Shown here one piece after another: positions 8,014 through 16,178 of a stretch of 64,000 bases of DNA. Position numbers and translations under genes: made by a program. The stretch is from an uncultured Bacilli bacterium. GTDB taxonomy: Bacteria > Bacillota_I > Bacilli_A > RF39 > UBA660. Position 1 is the stretch's first letter; each line of letters starts with the position of its first letter. Under the pieces are notes generated by a model. That model was not told where the DNA came from, did not search any database, and was given only the letters and a program-made list of their open reading frames with translations. The stretch covers positions 124,001-188,000 of the forward strand of contig CAKPIS010000003.1 in NCBI GenBank assembly GCA_934162425.1. The letters run 5' to 3'.

Positions 8014-9426
8014 CTAATTTTGTCTAATTTTCTTATAACTTACTACAAGTGCAGATGCTGATAATATAATTGCACCTACAATATATAATATTGTATCTCC
8101 TGTCTTAGGATTCTTAACTTCTTGCTTTTCTTTTGCAATTATTCCATACTCGCTTAAATGTGATGTTTCAAAAACTATATATCCATCTTCTATTGTTGCT
8201 GGTATAGTTTCTTTTATTTTATCTTCTGAAATATAAACTACTTCATATTTCTTGTAACCTTTTAATTCTTCTGGTATTGCAATTTTTATTTTCATCTTAT
8301 TATTATCAATTTTTACTACCGATCCATTTTCTAATACACTAATGTCTACGATATATTTAACATCTTTATTAGCCAAATCTTTTTTTACTTCAACAGATTT
8401 AATATCTAAAACATAATTATTACTTATAGAATCAGCAAACTCTATACTTCCTTTTATTTTACCAGTACTAGTTAATGTCTTCTTTGCTGATGTATTATTT
8501 TGTTTCTTCTCCAATACACCTACAAAAGCATCTTCATCATAGTCATCTAAATTTATAGCTAAAATAATTTCATAATCACTCATTTCACTACTCAAAGCAC
8601 TGTTATACATATCTATTTTCTTTTGTGCTTCTTCTGTAGTGTAATCATTTATCGAACCAACATAAACAAACCTTAATCCTTCTTTTAGTTCTGTATTTAT
8701 TAAGTTTAATTTTACACCACTTATTTCATCAGAATTAAAATAAATACTGTTATAAACATCATAACATAAATCTATAACACCATTACCTATAATTTTTTTA
8801 GAATAAACTTCACCAGCTTTAATTCTACCATCATTTTTTATTGTATCAAATCCATATAATTGCATACCAGCTAAAGTAACACCTTTTTTAACTACTATAT
8901 TTTTATCTTGATTTATTTCCATTGTAGGAGCAACTTGAATTTCACTAAGCCATCCATTATATACAAAATCGTGTTCACTAGCATTATCTAAAATGTTTTT
9001 TATACTATCTTCATATTTCAAATATTTAATTTTTGTTACTCCATCTATTTTCTTTAATTGATCAACAGATACATGCACAATATCATCAACTCTTACTACT
9101 GGAATATCAATATTTTTTGTTGCACTAGCAACAAATCCACTAGCTATTTCACTTTTCTTATATAAATGTGAACTAGACGAATCATATGTACTTGTTAGTC
9201 TAATCTCATCATCATATATTCCATCATCTTCTGATACTATATATGGATAACAACCACTATCTCCTTCTTTTTTTCCTATACAAGAAATACTAAACATACT
9301 TTCTAGATATACCTTACCTGAATACACAGGATATTCAATAACTACCTCTGCAAAAACTTTGTCAGTAAATAAAATACTTACTAAACATGCTACTACAATT
9401 AAAAATAAACTTCTTAACTTCTTCAT
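8014..9426 (-). CDS. Sortase-anchored surface protein, copy B
   Basis: 470 aa. Signal peptide 1-26, ectodomain to about 310, then the conserved stalk and NPKTGD at about 439 with a hydrophobic helix and a basic tail ending KKIRQN. The N-terminal 25 residues and the C-terminal 158 are nearly identical to copy A, but the central part has drifted and contains a two-Cys insertion (SCIGKKEGDSGCYP) absent from copy A. That pattern fits duplication followed by gene conversion of the ends, or diversifying selection on the exposed part. Ribosome site GAGGTGAT precedes the ATG. The gene has its own promoter and terminator, so each copy is a self-contained cassette. Confidence 0.85.
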   Translation of the reverse strand: MKKLRSLFLIVVACLVSILFTDKVFAEVVIEYPVYSGKVYLESMFSISCIGKKEGDSGCYPYIVSEDDGIYDDEIRLTSTYDSSSSHLYKKSEIASGFVASATKNIDIPVVRVDDIVHVSVDQLKKIDGVTKIKYLKYEDSIKNILDNASEHDFVYNGWLSEIQVAPTMEINQDKNIVVKKGVTLAGMQLYGFDTIKNDGRIKAGEVYSKKIIGNGVIDLCYDVYNSIYFNSDEISGVKLNLINTELKEGLRFVYVGSINDYTTEEAQKKIDMYNSALSSEMSDYEIILAINLDDYDEDAFVGVLEKKQNNTSAKKTLTSTGKIKGSIEFADSISNNYVLDIKSVEVKKDLANKDVKYIVDISVLENGSVVKIDNNKMKIKIAIPEELKGYKKYEVVYISEDKIKETIPATIEDGYIVFETSHLSEYGIIAKEKQEVKNPKTGDTILYIVGAIILSASALVVSYKKIRQN

Positions 9427-9468
9427 ATTATCACCTCATACACTTATTTATTTTCTAAATCTAATTTG

Positions 9469-9497
9469 ATAGTAACATGCATTTTATTTAAACTCAA
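9469..9497 (-). promoter_or_regulatory. Promoter of surface-protein copy B
   Basis: TTGAGT (9492-9497) and TACTAT (9469-9474) with a 17-base spacer on the minus strand. The minus-10 differs from that of copy A by one base. Confidence 0.65.
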
Positions 9498-9534
9498 TAA
9501 ATTTTTAAGTTATGTGTAAAGAAGAGTGTTAATT

Positions 9535-9568
9535 AAAAAAATCACCATATTATAGTATGATGATTTTT
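9535..9568 (-). terminator. Terminator of surface-protein copy C
   Basis: Third occurrence of the same hairpin, just past the stop codon of copy C. Confidence 0.7.
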
Positions 9569-9578
9569 ATGTTAATAA

Positions 9579-10650
9579 CTAATTTTGTCTAATTTTCTTA
9601 TAACTTACTACAAGTGCAGATGCTGATAATATAATTGCACCTACAATATATAATATTGTATCTCCTGTCTTAGGATTCTTAACTTCTTCTTTCTTAACAG
9701 TTGCTGTTGTAGTTGTTTGAGTAACTTTTTTAACTAAAGATCCATAATAGTAATCTTTTTCTTCATTATCAGCAAATTTATCCTTCATTGTTGAAAGTTT
9801 AACTTCAAAACCATTTAAAGTATCACCTAAAACCTTGTTATACATATCTATAATTTTTTGAGCATCTTCTTTACTAACTTCATCAGTAGTTCCTATAAAA
9901 CTAAATGATAAACCTTCTTTTACTTTAGTATCTATTATATTAATTTTAACGTCACTAATATCTTTTACCGAAGATATTCTTTCCGCTTCCATTAATTCTT
10001 TTTTTGTAAAGCCACCGTCTCCCAATTCAGTGCTCATTGTGTAAGGTATGTTTATAACACCAGTGCCTGATATTTTATCAATACCATATAAACTTCTAGT
10101 TTTAATAATTCCATTATTTACTAAAGATTTTATGTTCTCTAGCGACTCTAATGTTAATGTTACATTTTCTGGGATAACAAGCTCATCTGTACTTAAAGAG
10201 ATGTAGTCAACATATATATTATCATATTTTTTTGCATTTTTAATAGCATTAATAACTTCATCTTTATCTTTTAAATATACAATTTTTGTTATTCCTTCTT
10301 TACCTGTATTATCAAAATCTTCTCCAACTGTTGGTAAATCTAAATCTATATTTTTTGTTGAACTTACAACATATGAATATGCTAAATCAACTTTTTTTTA
10401 CTTCAAAAGTATCACCATCAGTATCAGTTAATTTTATTCTATCATCATTTATGCCATCATCTTCAGATACACTATATTCTTTACAATCTCCGTATACATT
10501 AGTACAAATTCTATTACGATTCTTAGCATATATTATTTTTCCAGAATATACCGGATATTCAACTACTACTGCTGCAAAAACCTTATCAGTAAATAAAACA
10601 CCTGTCAAACATACTACTGCAATTAAAAATAAATTCTTTATTTTTTTCAT
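9579..10650 (-). pseudogene. Sortase-anchored surface protein, copy C (frameshifted at A8 tract)
   Basis: Same architecture as copies A and B: signal peptide (MKKIKNLFLIAVVCLTGVLFT), ectodomain, NPKTGD sorting signal. The reading frame breaks at an A8 run at 10392-10399. Upstream, codons 1-87 read into a stop right after DTFEVKKS. In the next frame the protein continues as DLAYSYVVSSTKNIDL and runs to the normal C-terminus. Removing one A restores a single frame of about 356 aa. Copy C lacks the long stalk of A and B and has a TQTTTTATVKKEE linker instead. Both parts keep normal codon use, so the break is recent, a reversible slippage state, or a sequencing error. Confidence 0.8.
10392..10399 (-). 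repeat. A8 homopolymer (slippage site) in surface protein copy C
   Basis: Eight consecutive A on the coding strand, located exactly where the frame of copy C is lost. Seven A would keep the gene open. Confidence 0.75.
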
Positions 10651-10715
10651 TTTCTAATTCCTCTAATACCCTTCTAGTTATTTTTTAGATAAAGTGTGCA
10701 CTCCTCTACCCTATG

Positions 10716-10744
10716 TTAATAATATCATTAACCCCCCATGTCAA
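10716..10744 (-). promoter_or_regulatory. Promoter of surface-protein copy C with G6 spacer
   Basis: Perfect TTGACA (10739-10744) and TATTAA (10716-10721), 17 bases apart on the minus strand. The spacer begins with a G6 run (10732-10737), very unusual in this AT-rich sequence. Length change of that run would alter promoter spacing. The sequence is unrelated to the promoters of copies A and B. Confidence 0.7.
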
Positions 10745-10794
10745 GATTTTTTTCTGTGGAAAAGAGTGTTTTTTTGTAAATATAGCTTGTGGAC

Positions 10795-10829
10795 AAAAAA
10801 AACTGGTACTTAAATAAAGTATCAGTTTT
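10795..10829 (-). terminator. Terminator of the parE-parC operon
   Basis: AACTGATACTT and AAGTACCAGTT form a stem with one mismatch, followed by an uninterrupted T8 on the minus strand. Confidence 0.8.
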
Positions 10830-10833
10830 CTAA

Positions 10834-13368
10834 TTAGTCAAAATTATCCAAAAAATCATCTATAGTCATAAACTTATCATCTATTTCTTTTAGAGAAACT
10901 TCTTTTTTTTCTTTAGCTTCTTCTTTAGTAATAGGTTTAGAAATCTCCTCATTTTTATTTATTTCATCTTTTGTAAGATTAGCATTTTCATGTACATCAC
11001 TTATAATACCTTTAACTATAGTAGAACCAGATGAATATCTATCCATTATTGGTATTTCAGTTAATTTAATTTCTCTTAACTCTCCATCAATTATTAGATT
11101 TATATTATGCTTTGCATTTCCAACATAAGTTTTAATTACTTCTTGTGGGTTACTTTTTACTTCTCTTAAAAGTAATAATCCTCTTTTTGCTCTAGATGTT
11201 TTTTCAAATTCAGATAATTTAATTCTTTTAGCTAGTCCTTTTTTAGTAATTACAGTAACATATTCAGCCTTGCCATCAAATGCACATGCACTAGTTACTA
11301 AATCATCTTTTAAGTTAATAGCTTTAACTCCAGCTGTTCTAAGACCAATAGTTGGAATTTCACTTCTATCAAACCAAAGTCCATATCCTTTTTTTGTTGA
11401 TATAAATATTTCATTATACATATTTGTTGTAACATCTACTACTTCATCATCATCTTTTAATTTAATAAACATGATTGGTTTTGAATAACGTTGTACAACA
11501 AAATCTTTAAGAAGTGACTTTTTAACCATACCACATCTAGTAAATGTAATTACCTCTCTATCATCAAAATTACTTACTGGTATAGCTTTTATTACTCTTT
11601 CTTCTTGACTTATTGGTATTATATTACTTACGTGTTTGCCTAAATCTTTCCATTTTAACTCAGGAAGTTCATGTACTGGAATATATAAATAATTACCCTT
11701 ATTAGTAAATAATATTAATGTATCTAAAGTATTTTGTTCAAATAAATAAGTTACATAATCATTTTCCTTTAATGCTGTACTTTCATTTTCAAATGAAAGA
11801 TAAGATTTCTTTGATACTCTTTTTACATAACCTTCATTTGTTACAACTACTATAACATCTTCTTTAGGTATCATCTTTTGCATATCTATTTTTATTTCTG
11901 TTATTTCTTCTTTAATAACAGTTCTTCTTGCATAACCAAATTCTTTTTTTATTCTTCTTAATTCATCTTTCATGACTTTTTTAAGTTCATTTTCATCAGC
12001 TAAAATAAGTTCATATTCTTTTATTTGTTCTTCTAAAGCTTTTAACTCATTTTTAACATCTTCTATATCTGTATTAGTTAATCTATATAATTGAAGCATT
12101 ACAATTGCAGTTGCCTGCCTTTCAGTAAAGCTATATTCTTTTATTAGATTATTAATTGCATCTGCTTTATTTTTAGATGCTCTAATGGTTTTTATAACTT
12201 CATCTAAAATGCTAATAGCTTTAATTAAACCTTCTAATATATGACATCTATCACTAGCATGTGCTAAATCAAATTTAGTTCTTCTTATAACAACTTCTCT
12301 TTTATGTGCTATAAACGCATCTAATATTCCAAGAACTCCTACTTGTCTTGGTCTTCTAGATACAATTGCTATCATATTAAAGCTATAAGATATTTGCATA
12401 TCGGTATTTTTTAGCAAATAATTTACTATTAAATTAGTATCAGCATCTTTTTTAAGATCTATTACTATTCTAAGTTCACCACGACTAGTTTCATCCCTAA
12501 CATCTAATATACCATCTATTTTTTTATCTATCCTTATATCATTCATTTTCTTAACTAATAAAGCCTTGTTAACTTCATAAGGAATTTCAGTAATTATAAT
12601 TTGTTCTTTTCCTTTGTTTTTTACTATTTCATATTTAGATTTAACAATTATTTTGCCTTTACCAGTTTCATAAGCTGCCTTTATTTCTTTAGCACCTTCT
12701 ATTACACCACCAGTTGGAAAATCAGGTCCTGGCATAACTTCTAGGATAGATTCTATTCTGCAATTAGGAGAATCTATTCTTTTTATACAAGCATCTATTA
12801 CTTCTGTTAAATTGTGTGGTGGAATATTTGTTGCATATCCTGCTGATATACCAGTAGAACCATTAACCAAAAGGTTTGGAAATCCTGCTGGTAACACGGT
12901 AGGTTCAACTAAAGTATCATCATAGTTTGGTGTCATTTCAATAGTATCTTTATTTATGTCTTTTAACAACTCTCCACTAATTAATGATAATCTAGCTTCT
13001 GTATAACGCATTGCAGCTGCTCCATCACCATCCATAGAACCATTATTACCATGCATATCAATATATGGTGTTGCCATCTTCCAATCTTGACTCATTCTAA
13101 CCATTGCATCATATATTGATGAATCCCCATGTGGATGATAATTACCCATTATTTCACCAACAGCTTTAGCACTTTTACGGTACTTCTTATCATATGTATT
13201 ACCAGATTTATACATACCATATAAAATTCTTCTTTGAACTGGTTTTAGTCCATCACGAACATCAGGAAGTGCACGGTCTAAAATAATGGTTTTACAATAT
13301 CTACCAAAACGTTCACCCATTATTTCTTCTAATGAATATTCTTCAATTCTTTTTAATAATTCACTCAT
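10834..13368 (-). CDS. parC: DNA topoisomerase IV subunit A
   Basis: 844 aa. ParC breaks and rejoins the DNA in decatenation of daughter chromosomes. The breakage domain fills the first 480 residues: the quinolone-region motif HPHGDSSIYDAM (79-90) has Ser83 and Asp87, and the catalytic Tyr is Tyr122 in MRYTEARLS. The C-terminal part holds the beta-pinwheel repeats (TNEGYVKRVS, TRCGMVKKS, TKKGLAKRIK). It lacks the GyrA-box; together with a close match to staphylococcal ParC and adjacency to parE, this argues for topoisomerase IV rather than gyrase. The last 55 residues are a Lys/Glu-rich tail. It follows parE after 14 bases with its own ribosome site (GGAGCG). Confidence 0.93.
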   Translation of the reverse strand: MSELLKRIEEYSLEEIMGERFGRYCKTIILDRALPDVRDGLKPVQRRILYGMYKSGNTYDKKYRKSAKAVGEIMGNYHPHGDSSIYDAMVRMSQDWKMATPYIDMHGNNGSMDGDGAAAMRYTEARLSLISGELLKDINKDTIEMTPNYDDTLVEPTVLPAGFPNLLVNGSTGISAGYATNIPPHNLTEVIDACIKRIDSPNCRIESILEVMPGPDFPTGGVIEGAKEIKAAYETGKGKIIVKSKYEIVKNKGKEQIIITEIPYEVNKALLVKKMNDIRIDKKIDGILDVRDETSRGELRIVIDLKKDADTNLIVNYLLKNTDMQISYSFNMIAIVSRRPRQVGVLGILDAFIAHKREVVIRRTKFDLAHASDRCHILEGLIKAISILDEVIKTIRASKNKADAINNLIKEYSFTERQATAIVMLQLYRLTNTDIEDVKNELKALEEQIKEYELILADENELKKVMKDELRRIKKEFGYARRTVIKEEITEIKIDMQKMIPKEDVIVVVTNEGYVKRVSKKSYLSFENESTALKENDYVTYLFEQNTLDTLILFTNKGNYLYIPVHELPELKWKDLGKHVSNIIPISQEERVIKAIPVSNFDDREVITFTRCGMVKKSLLKDFVVQRYSKPIMFIKLKDDDEVVDVTTNMYNEIFISTKKGYGLWFDRSEIPTIGLRTAGVKAINLKDDLVTSACAFDGKAEYVTVITKKGLAKRIKLSEFEKTSRAKRGLLLLREVKSNPQEVIKTYVGNAKHNINLIIDGELREIKLTEIPIMDRYSSGSTIVKGIISDVHENANLTKDEINKNEEISKPITKEEAKEKKEVSLKEIDDKFMTIDDFLDNFD

Positions 13369-13382
13369 TATAACGCTCCTTC

Positions 13383-15293
13383 CTATCTAATCATTTCATA
13401 ATTATCTTCAAGTGTAAAGTCTACATTTTCTTCAATCCAATCTTTTCTAGGTTCAACTTTATCACCCATTAATATAGATACCCTTTTTTCTGCTAATGCA
13501 ACATCTGTTATTTTTACTCTTATTAAGCTTCTTTTTTCTGGATCCATAGTAGTCTCCCATAACTGAGTTGCATCCATTTCACCTAAACCTTTATATCTTT
13601 GAAGATCTTCTATTTTTCTATCACGAGTAAGTTCTTTTAACTCTTCATCAGAGTATGCATAAACTTCTTCTTTTTTATTAAATACTATTTTATAAAGTGG
13701 TGGATTTGCAATATATACTTTACCAGCTTCTATTAAAGGTCTCATGTATCTATAGAAAAAAGTAACTAATAAAACTTGTATATGACAACCATCATCATCA
13801 GCATCAGTCATAATAATTATCTTATCATAATTACAATCATCTATATGAAAATCACTACCACAACCTGCTCCTATAGTATATATAAGTGTATTTATTTCAG
13901 CATTTTTATAAGCTTCATCCGTAGTACAACGCTCTGTATTTAAAACCTTACCACGTAATGGAAGAATTGCTTGATAACTTCTTTCTCTACCAGTTTTTGC
14001 AGAACCACCAGCTGAATCACCTTCGACTATAAATAATTCATTTTTCTTAGGATCTTTTTTTGTTGCAGGTGCTAATTTATCAGATAAATTCTTTTCTTTA
14101 GAATTTTTAGCTTTTCCCTTACGAGCTTCTTCTCTTGCTTTTCTAGCAGCTTCTCTTGCAGCTTTACCCTTTAATGCTTTATTTATTATTTCAGTTGCAA
14201 CGGTTTTATTTTCTTCTAAAAAGTATTGCATTTTTTCATATACTATTTGTTCTACAGCAGTTTTAGCTATTGGAGTGCCAAGTTTTCCTTTTGTCTGTCC
14301 TTCAAATTGTAATAAATCTTCAGGTATTTTAAGAGATAATATAACTGTTAACCCTTCTCTTACATCAGTACCTTCAAAGTTTTTATCTTTAGCTTTTAAA
14401 TAGCCATTACTTCTAGCATAATCGTTAAAAACTTTAGTTAGTGCAGTTTTAAGTCCAACTTCATGTGAACCACCATCTGCAGTTTTAACATTATTAACAA
14501 ATGAAACAACATTTTCATTATATGAATCAGTATATCCAAATGCAAAAGCAACATCTATTTTATCTTTAACCCCCTCAAAGCCAACTACGTTATGAAGAAG
14601 TTTTTTTCCTTCTGTTAAGTATAAAACAAATTCTTCTAATCCTTTTTCGTAACAATATGTAGCTTCTTTTTTATCTTCTTCATCTATTACCGTTGCACTA
14701 AGTCCTTTAAGTAAAAATGCAGACTCTTGCATTCTTTCACATATAGTAGTAAATGAAAAATGAGTAGTTGAAAATATAGTATCATCTGGCATAAATCTAA
14801 CTGTTGTACCGGTTTTATTTGTTGTACCAATTTGTTTTAATGGACTATCTACTTTGCCACCATCTTTAAATGATATTTCGTACTTACCACCATCTCTTGA
14901 TATTGTAACTTTCATCCATTTAGAAAGTGCATTAACAACTGATGCACCAACACCATGAAGACCACCAGATACTTTATATCCACCTTCTTGGAATTTACCA
15001 CCAGCATGTAAAACTGTATATATAACCTCTGGAGTAGATTTACCAGATTCATGCATACCAACAGGAACACCACGACCTTCATCCGATACAGATACTGATC
15101 CATCATCATGAATAATAACTTTAATATGATTACCATAACCATTTATTACTTCATCTATACCATTATCAACAATTTCCCAAACAAGGTGATGAAGTCCTCT
15201 TTTATCAGTAGAACCAATATACATACCTGGCCTTTTTCTTACGGCTTCTAGCCCTTCTAATATTTTAATTGATGATTCATCATACTTATTCAT
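13383..15293 (-). CDS. parE: DNA topoisomerase IV subunit B
   Basis: 636 aa. The ATPase subunit of topoisomerase IV. Seen: GHKL ATP-binding motifs EIVDNGIDE and DEGRGVPVG, the ATP lid GGLHGVGASVVNALS, the TOPRIM motifs EGDSAGGSAKTGR and DADDDGCHIQ, and the QRYKGLGEM C-terminal motif. It aligns along its length with staphylococcal ParE. The AAGGAG ribosome site is 12 bases from the ATG, a little far; a four-codon reading frame (ATG ATT ATT TAA) lies in the gap. First gene of the parE-parC operon. Confidence 0.94.
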   Translation of the reverse strand: MNKYDESSIKILEGLEAVRKRPGMYIGSTDKRGLHHLVWEIVDNGIDEVINGYGNHIKVIIHDDGSVSVSDEGRGVPVGMHESGKSTPEVIYTVLHAGGKFQEGGYKVSGGLHGVGASVVNALSKWMKVTISRDGGKYEISFKDGGKVDSPLKQIGTTNKTGTTVRFMPDDTIFSTTHFSFTTICERMQESAFLLKGLSATVIDEEDKKEATYCYEKGLEEFVLYLTEGKKLLHNVVGFEGVKDKIDVAFAFGYTDSYNENVVSFVNNVKTADGGSHEVGLKTALTKVFNDYARSNGYLKAKDKNFEGTDVREGLTVILSLKIPEDLLQFEGQTKGKLGTPIAKTAVEQIVYEKMQYFLEENKTVATEIINKALKGKAAREAARKAREEARKGKAKNSKEKNLSDKLAPATKKDPKKNELFIVEGDSAGGSAKTGRERSYQAILPLRGKVLNTERCTTDEAYKNAEINTLIYTIGAGCGSDFHIDDCNYDKIIIMTDADDDGCHIQVLLVTFFYRYMRPLIEAGKVYIANPPLYKIVFNKKEEVYAYSDEELKELTRDRKIEDLQRYKGLGEMDATQLWETTMDPEKRSLIRVKITDVALAEKRVSILMGDKVEPRKDWIEENVDFTLEDNYEMIR

Positions 15294-15332
15294 TTAAATA
15301 ATCATCTCCTTAATTTTCTTAACCTATAAAAG

Positions 15333-15362
15333 ATTATATCACATAAAGAAAAGAAAATGCAA
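15333..15362 (-). promoter_or_regulatory. Promoter of the parE-parC operon
   Basis: TTGCAT (15357-15362) and TATAAT (15333-15338) with an 18-base spacer. The minus-10 is extended by TGTG on its upstream side. Confidence 0.7.
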
Positions 15363-15428
15363 AGTTTATTTACACTTTGTATAGCATATTTTTACGTAAA
15401 ATAACTTTACTTATAAAAGCAAAAGAAA

Positions 15429-15453
15429 AAAGTACAATTATTTACTGTACTTT
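15429..15453 (-). terminator. Terminator after yneF
   Basis: AAAGTACA and TGTACTTT form a perfect stem, followed on the minus strand by TTTTTTC. It overlaps the last codons of yneF. Confidence 0.75.
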
Positions 15454-15651
15454 ATTCATAGCCTTCATCATTTGATTAACCTGTTTTTGACTAGGTGTTC
15501 TACCCATTTGTTGCATCATTATTTTTATCATTTTTTCGTTTATTGGTGGATTTTTCTTTAAGTATTTTTTCATAAATAATCTAGCTCCAAAAAATCCAGC
15601 TACTAGTCCTACAACAAGACCTAATAGACACCATAAAATATTTTGTAACAT
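15442..15651 (-). CDS. yneF: UPF0154 membrane protein YneF
   Basis: 69 aa. One N-terminal membrane helix (4-25, NILWCLLGLVVGLVAGFFGARLF) and the UPF0154 signature KNPPINEKMIKIMMQQMGRTPSQKQVNQMMKAM. Length matches the family. Function is unknown. Gene order lexA, tkt, sirA, yneF is the same as in B. subtilis, which supports the assignment. Confidence 0.92.
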   Translation of the reverse strand: MLQNILWCLLGLVVGLVAGFFGARLFMKKYLKKNPPINEKMIKIMMQQMGRTPSQKQVNQMMKAMNKVQ

Positions 15652-15697
15652 ATTAAATTCTTCCTTTCATAATACTATTTTACTAAAAAATCATAGT

Positions 15698-16120
15698 TTA
15701 TACAAGGCTTTTTGATGTAACTTTACTAAGCCAAAAGTAATCTTTATTATTAAAATCACAAACTAATACATTACTTTCATTAGATAATATTTTAAAAAAC
15801 TCAGTAATATTCTTATTTGTTTTAATTTTAATATAAGTTGTATATACACATAACTTAGTTTTTTCTATTCCATCATCTAAAATATGTTTATTTAAAGATT
15901 TTGTATAATTTTGATCAAACGAAAAAGCTCTATACAAATTACTATTAACATTTGTTTTATCAAAGGTCTGTGCTATTTGTTCAAATAATCTGTATGATAT
16001 TATAAAGTCACTTTTACTTGATAAAGATATTTGCTCTAACATTTTATATAAGTAATATGTCTTATTATAGTATAATTTTGTAAATGAATCATTGATTTTA
16101 AATAAGTAGTATACTCTCAT
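15698..16120 (-). CDS. sirA: SirA-like inhibitor of replication initiation
   Basis: 140 aa. In B. subtilis SirA (YneE) binds DnaA domain I and stops new replication rounds when sporulation starts. The start MRVYYLFKINDSFTKLYY fits the family opening (MRTYYLFLI...F), and the position between tkt and yneF is the same as in Bacillus. The rest is divergent, with no membrane segment. The ribosome site AGAGAGGTG lies inside the 3' arm of the 16128-16168 hairpin, so translation from a tkt read-through message should be poor. The call rests on N-terminus, length and synteny. Confidence 0.75.
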   Translation of the reverse strand: MRVYYLFKINDSFTKLYYNKTYYLYKMLEQISLSSKSDFIISYRLFEQIAQTFDKTNVNSNLYRAFSFDQNYTKSLNKHILDDGIEKTKLCVYTTYIKIKTNKNITEFFKILSNESNVLVCDFNNKDYFWLSKVTSKSLV

Positions 16121-16127
16121 ATTAAAA

Positions 16128-16168
16128 CACCTCTCTTAAAGAATAATATATATTCTTTAAGAAAGGTG
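16128..16168 (-). promoter_or_regulatory. Long hairpin: tkt terminator that sequesters the sirA ribosome site
   Basis: Arms CACCTCTCTTAAAGAATA and TATTCTTTAAGAAAGGTG pair over 18 positions, with one G-U in RNA. On the minus strand the hairpin follows tkt and is followed by TTTTAAT and then the sirA ATG. The downstream arm contains the sirA ribosome site. Confidence 0.8.
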
Positions 16169-16178
16169 TCGAATTATA

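Noticed and set aside
10755..10796. Two near DnaA boxes (TGTGGAAAA, TGTGGACAA) between parC and surface protein copy C
   Set aside because: Each has one mismatch and there are only two; no origin genes are nearby.
15294..15312. Four-codon frame ATG ATT ATT TAA between the parE ribosome site and the parE start
   Set aside because: It directly abuts the ribosome site with no spacer, so it is unlikely to be translated; parE simply has a long spacing.
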